DNA of 64,000 nt. Source: Phlebotomus papatasi (lineage: Eukaryota; Arthropoda; Insecta; Diptera; Psychodidae). Below, piece by piece: positions 55,901 through 64,000 of this stretch (position 1 is its first letter; the number at the start of each line of letters is the position of its first letter). The stretch covers positions 57,298,712 through 57,362,711 of the forward strand of contig NC_077224.1 in assembly GCF_024763615.1 (NCBI RefSeq). Direction: 5' to 3'. The notes below the pieces were generated by a model. The model was not told where the DNA came from and did no database searches. It saw only the letters and a program-made list of their open reading frames with translations. The position numbers and the translations under genes are program-made.

Positions 55901-56530
55901 TGAATAGAGGATGTTTTATGAAAAAATTTAAAATTTATTCAAATAGAAAAAATCTAAATTTATTTTGTAATCTGGAATCAAAGCAGGACCCAGAAAGCCT
56001 TATGCTGAAATGTTCCGAGTCTATCTCACTGAACTTAATTCAGAACCGACCGCAAGATTAAGGAATATACACAGTTCATGATAATCCTCTACGGTTTGTC
56101 GTAGAGGCTTCAAGTAACGCTAAGTCGGCGATAGTCGTATAAAAAGGGAATTTACGTAAATATAAATTAAATAGAATTAATCATTGCATAAAAGCATGAA
56201 ATCTAGAAAACCATCGATCATAGGTAATGATTAGCCCTTTTAGCTCGGAATTTATTAGATAGAATAAATCTACGACATTTTATGGTGAAAATGCCATATA
56301 CAATTTGTTTCAATTTCTCTTGTGTTTTGTAGAACATTAAAATTTCCTGAAGCGTTCATCATTACCCAAAATCACCATGATATCTTTCTAATTAATATTG
56401 TTCTATTTTGCTTTTTAATTTCTTTTATACTATGGGCACTTAGGTATAAAATCACTCAGTTATGGTAAAAAAAAAAAACTTTCTCATGATGACTGTGTCA
56501 ATTTTCAAAATCTCTGTCCTACAAAATTAC

Positions 56531-56624
56531 CTGAGTTGAGAGTATAAATTAATTTGGTTAATCTTCTGTGGCGTTGACGGTTGAAAATGTCACACAGGGA
56601 ATCCGGAGGAGCCTGAGAAGTCAT
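56531..56624 (-). other. weak candidate exon
   Basis: On the minus strand, ATG at 56624 opens MTSQAPPDSLCDIFNRQRHR and a short continuation to CTCAACTCAG followed by a GTAATT donor (phase 1). The frame is also open upstream to 56726. Composition is coding-like against an AT-rich background. It does not fit Traf4 exon phases, and I recognise no family. It could be a first exon of another gene or chance. Confidence 0.2.
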
Positions 56625-57859
56625 TGATCGTTCTGCATTACTTAATCTCTCTGCGATCGGTGGAGTCGCTGTATGAGAAAGGGTGATCGTGTTGGGTGCA
56701 CACTTCTTCAAAACTTGTCTCAGCACACAGCCAAGCCTAAAGAGTGTTTAAACTTGCAATTGGGAATGGTATTCGTGATTTCAGCAGGTATGAACATGTT
56801 TCGACAAGAATGGATCGTGACTGAGTCATCCTATTGTGTTCTTACCTGTCCATTTTGTGTTTCTCACATGAAAAGCATCCGCATCTCGAGAGGAATACCT
56901 CGTCGTGGGGCAAGAATCTTTTGTCGTTTTGTTTGGAATTCCTTTTTCGAGTTTTGCAGTCATCCCAGAATATTACATTTTAACCAAAAGAACGATTGGT
57001 GCTGGAATGACCAACGGTCGATGAGGTTTTCTCACTCCAAACATTTTTATTGTTATACCTTTGGCATCGAGCTTGCAAGAACACCCCTCTAGTTCAATGA
57101 TGGCAATTTTTGCAGAGAAAACCAGTAAATAATGAATGGTGCCTACATAAGTTAACTTTTTTTTGCTTTCTTTCTCATATAACATGTAAATTACGGCAGG
57201 TGTGTTTTATACCAAATACCCTGGTTCAATTCTCTTTGTATCTGGTGACTCTCTGTTTTTCCAATATTCTGACTTTAATTCATTCATTTCGATCACACAC
57301 GATCGCATTTTGCATAATTTCCATATTGGAATATTTTTTTTAGAAGCATTTAATTACTCTACCACTAAAAGTGACTATAAAGACTTCACCGTCAAGATAA
57401 TTTTGGCAGAATTATTGTATCCGGATTAAGAGTTAAATTTGCTAAAATACATAGATTACAAGAGCTTTTTTTGCCACTGTTAAAAGTCTGCTAACCATCA
57501 AGAAGTATTGCTCTTAAATTCACTGATTTTTACATAAACATTTTTGCTAATAAAATTTTTAAGAGCTTAAATATAATTGAGCAATTATGACTGAAATTTT
57601 ACATTTGAGGATATAATAAATGAGACCATATCAAATTTTTCATATTGAGCCTGGATACAGACCATAAAGTCTATGCATCTTCATTACCAAGAATAGTTTT
57701 ATTACTCAATAAAAGATTTCCTTATTGGGCAATGGAAAATAGTAATAATAGCGAAACAGAAAATTTTGGTTTTGTTTGGGATGATAAAAAATTAAGAACG
57801 ATTTAAGATAATGTCCAGTGATAAGCCCAGATAAAGTTATTATAGCTGATATTCTCTAT

Positions 57860-58620
57860 TTTAAAGAATCTCAGCTACTATAAGTTTATCTAGGTTTATC
57901 ACTGGTCAATTTCTATGAAAAAAGTTCATGGAAATCGGTTAATAAACATTAGAGATAAAGTCTTGTCAATTTCGATAGAGTAAGGGGCTTGACAGACATG
58001 AGGATTAGCCGAGAGACGGCTTAGCGTAATTATATTAGAAATAATGGTTAAACTACATTTCTATAATTTTCCACTAAGTCGTCTCTCGGCTTAAGTCGTA
58101 AGTGTATCTAGGGCATAAGAGTAGGGTTGGAGTACAGTGAGGTGGGGTAGGGACGTATGCGACCTATCGTCAGAAAGATCTTGATCTCAGATACAAAATA
58201 CTAAAATTTCACCGAAATCGCTTCATAAATACCAAAGATATGGTCCAATCAGCTTATTTTCCTTTATAGCTCGGGTCAGGGTAGATCGAGGTGCGACTCA
58301 CCATTGGAAAGCTTATGACCTAAGTTACAAAATACTAAAATTTCATCAAAGTTGAAAATAGAAGTTAAGAGATATTCGACATCGAGTTTTAGAAAATCGA
58401 TTTTTCAATTAATCATATCTTCGGTTAAATCGGATGATAACGAAGTATTCAAATATTTAGCATTTAACGAGAGCTTTTAAAATCTCTAAAATGTTTCAAA
58501 TATGGCGCATATGATATTCGTGATCTATAAGTATCAAAACGTGTACATCCAAAATTTGGGCCCGATCTGGCGAGGTCGGATTTCACCTAGGACAAAAGCT
58601 GAGATTGTAAAGAATCTTAG
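57860..58620 (-). mobile_element. diverged relative of the 1.8-kb element, carrying a MITE
   Basis: The ends GAATCTCAGCTACTATAAG and GATTGTAAAGAATCTTAGCT recall the 1.8-kb element ends. ACTAAAATTTCACCGAAATC and ATAGCTCGGGTCAGGG boxes occur as in copies A and B. A GCCGAGAGAC MITE (57985-58119) sits inside. Confidence 0.6.
57985..58119. repeat. GCCGAGAGAC MITE, copy 4, nested
   Basis: GCTTGACAGACATGAGGATT and AGCCGAGAGACGGC at the left; GTCTCTCGGCTTAAG and ATCTAGGGCATAAG at the right. It lies within 57860-58620. Confidence 0.8.
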
Positions 58621-60658
58621 CTTAGAAGGATTTTGTAGTAGGAAAGTAAGATAAGGTTGACATTACTATACGATATGTGTCTTGGCTAACTATTTTTTCT
58701 GGTTTTCGAGTCTTCGACTTCGATAAAAATATAAGTCGTAAGTTGTAAACCGTAAGTTCCAGTAGATCAGTACATCGCAAAAAACTCAAAAACAAATATA
58801 TTAAAATAAGAATATTAATAGAATTTGAAATACGCATAGGCTTTTTGTAATCATTATTAATGGTCATTTCATCTTCTAATTTACACTGGTGGTGATCATC
58901 TCGAAAATTATAATGAAATATGGAAATCAAGATCAACAGATCACAATCATTATAACCATAACACCAATAAATTTGTTTATTTATTGGATAGATTTCCTGT
59001 CGCAATCAAATTACAGAAAAATTAATCATAATTTGCATTTTAGCCAAGACTGATCGTGTGATCTTGCTATCTTGTGAAATATAATTTTCCAAAAGTGTAT
59101 TTATCCAATTTCTATAATTGATCTTGCATTGAATTATCGTTGATATTGAAAAGTTATTATGGATTTTCTTGCTGGTGAATTTCTTATGACCGAATTTCCA
59201 TATTTCACACATGATCACTGATTTTTTAATGTTGATCATTAATTTTATCATGATGCAATCGGTAGGTTGGTAATTGATTTTAAAAAATTACCTTCAATCT
59301 CGTATGTTGAACAAGCGCCAGAAAAAAAGACAAATAGTCTCTCAGTTGGAGCACAAGTTATCGAATATTTTATCCATGGGTCTGATGGTTGATGGTGTGT
59401 GGAATAAAAAGAAACCATCCAAATGAAAGTGACCTAATGTTTTGAGGTCTTACGAAATCCCGTAGATGCGACACCTACGCGAATATCTCTGTGTTCGAAA
59501 GCACCGACAAATTTATGGGTAAGACAGTGTGAGAATGGATTGGAAAAATGAATTTGATTATCATCCATTTGGTGTTCGTGACGATCACATTGATTAATAT
59601 TGTGATCATATATGGAGTTGATTCTAATAGGTGCGTATAAATAATAATTTTTTTCTCGCGCTCAAGATAGAGGTGTGAATATGGGAAATTCATCACAATT
59701 TCTCAATTGTGATAATGAGGGAATTAGAATAGAGACATGGAGTGAATGCCGACGATGGGCGCGCGATAGTGGAGGGAGAAGTTAATGATCATGATCGTAT
59801 TTGGATTTTCTTTAGGTGAAAAAAAATTATGGAGAAGAGTAGACCCCAAAAGTCGTTGCACGATCACTAGTATGACGAGACGGGTGAAATGATAATAGAA
59901 AAATCGTGTTTGCTCTATTGAAATTCCAATATTTGAAGTGTAATTGAAGATCCACGATCTTGCAGTGATCTTCACGTGAAAGGAGTTTTTTTTCGGTATT
60001 CAAATGTCTCACTTCGGAGAATGTCTTTGACATATTTTCCTCATCCATGTTTTCTCTCTGGTGCGGTAAATCCATTAAAAATAATTTCTTTTTTTCTATA
60101 CGTTGTCTCCTCATTTTTGGAAAATTACTCTTGAGTAACTTCTATATAACCTTCTTTTAGTGATCTTGTACTCTTTCTAGCCTAACCATGTTTCACTCCA
60201 GCTATCGTCTCGGGCAATTTATATCACTCTTTCCATTTCTGATTTGTCGACATGAGGCGCACTAAAGCAAAAAAGGGCGCTTCTGTTTATCTTTGAGTGC
60301 AAAGAAAAACAATTCCAAGAGAGATAGGGGAAGTTGGGGTATTTTACAAAGGGTTACTTTATTTACTTATATATTTTTTGAAGCTTCTAGGGGTTTCATA
60401 TATTTAAAATATGATTACTACGTATTGTACTGATCTTAACAAGTTCTAAAGTAGACTAATCATCGTTATATAATGAAGAATTTGATTATTTTAAAAATTA
60501 TTTTGTTATTATTCGAAATTTGTCTGTATAGGGCAATAAATAAAAAATATATTGCAAATATAGGTAATATTGTATATTCAGGAGAAGTTTAGAGATTCAG
60601 GGTTTTTGTCCAACCAATTTGCTATTTATACTAAAATTAGGAATACTTTAGGAATACA
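58620..60658. other. no gene seen; GATC-rich stretch
   Basis: Between 58890 and 60170 the tetramer GATC occurs about 17 times, often as TGATCA, CGATCAC or GTGATC, against about 4 expected from composition. Open frames are short and not convincing. The rest is AT-rich. Confidence 0.4.
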
Positions 60659-60894
60659 TTAGGAAAGTTTTCATTCTTCATATGATCCCAAGCTTCGTAA
60701 TGAATAGTTTTTTGTTATGTTTTGTCAATAAATGTGAGTTCGCTATATATTTTAAAAACAGGACACTGTCCCCAAGTTTTTTTTTTTAAATATAGCTGTG
60801 ATGAATCACATTTATTGAGAAACATAGGAAGAATTTAGTCATTGCGAAGTTTGGGATCGTATCAAGCATAGGCACTTTCCCCTACATTTTTGTA
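60659..60894. repeat. foldback MITE, TAGGGGAAA family, TTCGTA..GATCCCAA subfamily
   Basis: TAGGAAAGTTTTCATTCTTC and ATGATCCCAAGCTTCGTAAT at the left are mirrored by GCGAAGTTTGGGATCGTATC and AGGCACTTTCCCCTA. It is a sister of 42927-43138. Confidence 0.75.
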
Positions 60895-61345
60895 TTATCT
60901 ATGTAACAAACTTTTAATCAAATTCTTTGCGTTACAAATAAATCGATAATCTATTCACAAGTTTTAATTAAAAATGTTCCCATTTGGATCAGGTTTCGAA
61001 TTACGTTATTCTACTCTATATTTTAATTTAAAAATATATTTAGTGATCCCACCGATGGAGAAAAAGATCGTGCGTATGAGTAATGAGTACGAAATTTTTG
61101 CAAAGTATTGCCTCACACCGTCAATTTTTTTTTTAATATTTTATCAATTCATAACCGATATAAACAGCTTAGGAGTATTTCAAAAAATGTTTCACCAAAA
61201 TTATCGATTCGATAACTGATCAATTCGAATTTGTCAAGGATTTCAAGACCTCTCCAATAAAGCCAAACACAAACTGAACCCTTGATTGAGAAATATGCGG
61301 TGGTTAGATTTATTTTCCTATAAACTGGACTACTAAACAACTTTA

Positions 61346-63685
61346 TTAACCCTTTAACGACGAGACACTTTTTACGGACCGAAAATCAACTATAAAAATT
61401 TAACCGATTAACACAAACAATGAAACTTTTACAACTGACTTTGGAAAATCCAACAGAATCTTATTCGGTACATTTTTTACCTCTACGAGCGATAGGGACA
61501 AAAATAGCTCAAAAATTTAAATCAATTTTCTGACAATACCAATGTATAATAATTTTTAGTCTAATGAAAAATATTATAATATGAGTATTGTAGTTTCTTT
61601 TTCCAAATCGGTTTTGCTTAAAAAAATTGGAAGTATAAAAAATAACTAAAAACATTTTTCAATATCAGAATTTAAAAATTCGTCATTTTTAAGCTTAAAT
61701 ATTTACTATAGAGCAAATAGCTGGACAATTGCGAAGAATATCCTATATTTCTTCAATCTTCTACTTTGGAATTACGCACAAACGTAAGAAGAAAAGGGAC
61801 AGATAATCCTAACCGGCTTATGTAGGTGAGATTCTTAACGTGAGCTAACTCGGAGTGCATGCAAATTCGATTTGGAGCTGAAGTTGGGAGACGCCATTCA
61901 GTTATCTTGAATCAAATTCGTGAAATTATACAAATTTTGTATTTAAACCAAAATATCAAGGATTGGGATGAACTGGCACAAAAGTGATATATGGGTGAAA
62001 TGTAGACCAGAATGTACTCTATAATTTTCCTATAGAACATGATCTCATCGATTACTCAGAAGCCAAGATAATCGAGGTTTTTTGTTTCTTAACTTGTTTT
62101 TTCATCCAGAGTGCCCCAAGTAGTCATTTGTTGAACTTCAACTATATCAAAGAATTGTTGTATTTTGTGAGACTCTTCATTTAAAACCCTATTTTAAGTG
62201 TCTTGGTGGAGTAGAGGCAGTCAAACTGGCATCTGAGTGATTTCAAAGCGTTATTATGGGAAAATCAATTTTTTCACACTTAAACGGCAAAATCGGAGTG
62301 ATAGCGTAGTCTGAGCGGAAAATGATGTATGGACGAAATGTAGAGACAAATGTCCTCTACAATTATGTTGAAGTAATCATCAAAATCGGTTCAGCGACAG
62401 TCGAGATAATTGAGGTTATGTGATATTGAAATTGGTTTTTCGACTGTGGCGCCCCTGGTGTTGGTCCCACAAAGTTCAAATATTCTAGAAAGTTGTAGCA
62501 TTTGGTGAGATCTTTCGTTTAAGCCCTCATTCATCAAAATCGGTCACATAGAACCGGAGATATGATTTTTTGAATTTCGTGAACTTTGACCCCTCATATC
62601 TCTGGTTCTATTAAAACCACAGCGCACATACGCACCATTTTGGAAACGTCCTAGACTGGACTACAACATACTAAAATTTCATTAACTTGCACAATGCCGT
62701 TTTTGAGAAAAGTGACTTTGAATTTCGATGAATTTTGACGCTATCACAGCGCCACCTGTGGTGACCTTTTGAACTTCCATCTGAAAGTGCTCATCGAGAC
62801 GAAACCAAAAAGGTAAAATTTAGGTCGCTATGTTAGTTAGAACCGGAGATAGAGGCCGGTCAATGTTCGAACTTTGACCCCTTATAGCTCGGGTCAGGGG
62901 TTTTAGATCGACTTAAGGTTTTTTTTGTTTGATAGGTATAATCAACGGCTACAACATACTAAAATTTCAGCCCGATGCACAATGGAATTTTTGAGTTATT
63001 TAACTTATAAGATTTAAAAATTTTCCTTTTAATAATAGCGCCCCTAGCGGTGGTTTTATGAACTTACGATGTTAGAAGGGGAAGTGGCATTTCACGAGAG
63101 CTTTCCAAAAAGCCCTCACTTTTTAAATTCTGACAATTATAACCGGAGTTATGGCCATTTTAAGAATTTTTTTTGGACCCTTATAGCTCGGGTCAGGGGG
63201 GTCGGGGAACCTTAAGTTTGGTATTGATGGAAAGCCCTAAGGCCCAGCTATAACATACTAAAATTTGAGCCCGCTCGATGCCATAGGGGCTGAGCTATTG
63301 AGAAAACAAAAAAAGGGGGGTCTTCAAAATGGCGGAAGGAGGGGTGGGGGTGGGGGGTCAATGCACCAAGTTGCAATTTTCACCCGATATATAACCTTTG
63401 CCGAAAACTGCAAGTCGATATCTTTTTTAGTTTAGGAGCTATTAAGCTCCAAAGAGCGGCCGGCCGGCCGGCCGGCCGGGAACGTAAAATAGCCACATAT
63501 ATATTCGTGATCAGGAAGTGGCGAAACACATTTTGGCCAAGTTTGAGGTCGATCGGACAACATGAAATTTTGTTAGGATTATAGTAGGTGAGATTGTTAA
63601 GAATCTCACCTAATAACTTGGGATAGTCAGGAAAAATTATTTTCTTCATGGGACACCGGTGTTCCAATCGTCCTTAAAGGGTTAA
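61346..63685. mobile_element. TTAA-flanked element family 2, copy carrying the 1.8-kb insertion
   Basis: TTAA then CCCTTTAACGACGAGACAC at the left; CGTCCTTAAAGGG then TTAA at the right. 61350-61795 and 63613-63681 align by eye with 37119-37634 as one interrupted unit. Confidence 0.85.
61796..63612 (-). mobile_element. 1.8-kb non-autonomous element, copy B (inverted)
   Basis: It starts GGGACAGATAATCCTAACC and ends with the hairpin AGGTGAGATTGTTAAGAATC and TCACCTA, the reverse complement of copy A. By eye the two copies agree over almost their whole length, including the (GGCC)n tract (63460-63479) and every internal module. It is inserted in the TTAA element 61346-63685. Confidence 0.85.
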
Positions 63686-64000
63686 AATCCTTTAGGTAAA
63701 TGATGTAAAACTAGTCAGTGCCATCGGGTTTTTCTTGTCTCTCATTAAAGCATCTGTAAAGGGTAATTAGAATTTTTCTGTGTAAGACTGCCCCACACTC
63801 CCTTACACTTAAACCCAAGATATCTAAATTCGTACAGCGAGTTGAGTGTTGGTTGAGAGTACAAAAAAAGACTGTGGCTTGATCTTCCAAGAATTCCCGC
63901 GTGAGAGATCGTGTGGAGGAAAACGATGTCCGGTATTGAGAAGTTGTGCCTGCTTCTCGTTGACCTTGCAATGTCAACCACTCGCAACGATTTCCTCTGC
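63686..64000. other. window end; nothing recognised
   Basis: GC is moderately higher than in the flanking repeats. Overlapping minus-strand frames (63711-63987) have no recognised motif and no clear splice signals. Confidence 0.4.

Larger units (their letters stand above)
50282..58000. other. upstream of Traf4; repeats, no confident gene
   Basis: The Traf4 5' UTR and promoter should lie just above 50282; an initiator-like TCAGTT on the minus strand (50368-50373) is the only hint. Beyond it are the elements at 51095, 51981, 54121, 55150, 55349 and 57860, a possible LINE fragment (55665-55900) and a weak candidate exon (56531-56624). The open frames at 52829-53140 and 53633-53890 are slightly GC-richer than their surroundings but resemble nothing known to me. 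Confidence 0.5.

Noticed and set aside
61974..63230. Independent gene or RNA at 62-63 kb
   Set aside because: It is the inverted second copy of the 1.8-kb element.
1..64000. A defence, phage-like or biosynthetic system
   Set aside because: All confident genes are ordinary insect nuclear genes with introns; the unusual content is repeats, not a gene system.

Overview
The window looks like nuclear DNA of an insect, probably a dipteran and possibly a nematoceran fly such as a sand fly (species not proven). It is AT-rich, its genes have spliced exons with GT-AG introns, it is packed with short foldback repeats, and it carries orthologues of animal focal-adhesion, peroxisomal, replication-fork and TRAF genes. 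Nothing points to a bacterium, plasmid or virus, and I see no CRISPR array, operon or standard tRNA or rRNA gene.

Layout. 586-9977 (+): the 3' part of the paxillin gene, with the LD5 motif and LIM1-LIM4. Two alternative last exons (1418-1507 and 9711-9977) both complete LIM3, but only the distal one adds LIM4. 9978-17950: intergenic, repeat-rich. About 18050-31256 (+): a complete ACOX3-type peroxisomal acyl-CoA oxidase with a non-coding first exon and four coding exons, about 693 residues ending in the peroxisomal signal SKL. 31373-31759 (-): an unrecognised 128-residue coiled-coil protein, tail-to-tail with ACOX3. 32035-32762 (+): GINS2/PSF2, head-to-head with the small gene across a 275-bp promoter that carries an E2F-like site. 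36098-50281 (-): a complete RING-less Traf4 of about 470 residues in four exons with a 9.4-kb first intron. 50282-64000: no convincing gene, only repeats, a GATC-rich stretch and one weak candidate exon.

The genes do not form a pathway. They are ordinary neighbours: adhesion signalling (paxillin), peroxisomal fatty-acid oxidation (ACOX3), CMG helicase/GINS (GINS2) and TRAF signalling (Traf4).

Most non-coding DNA that I could explain is non-autonomous mobile DNA. It includes two near-identical 1.8-kb elements in opposite orientation (7005-8827 and 61796-63612), the second inserted inside a TTAA-flanked element whose empty counterpart lies at 37119-37634. There are several TTAA-flanked (piggyBac-like) families, families ending in TAGGGGAAA, families ending in CACTGAGAAA, a tandem pair of one MITE family, a palindrome-array element, and a tRNA-like SINE nested in a foldback element. 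Nested insertions give a relative-age record. All family relationships and identities were judged by eye, with no alignment or database search.
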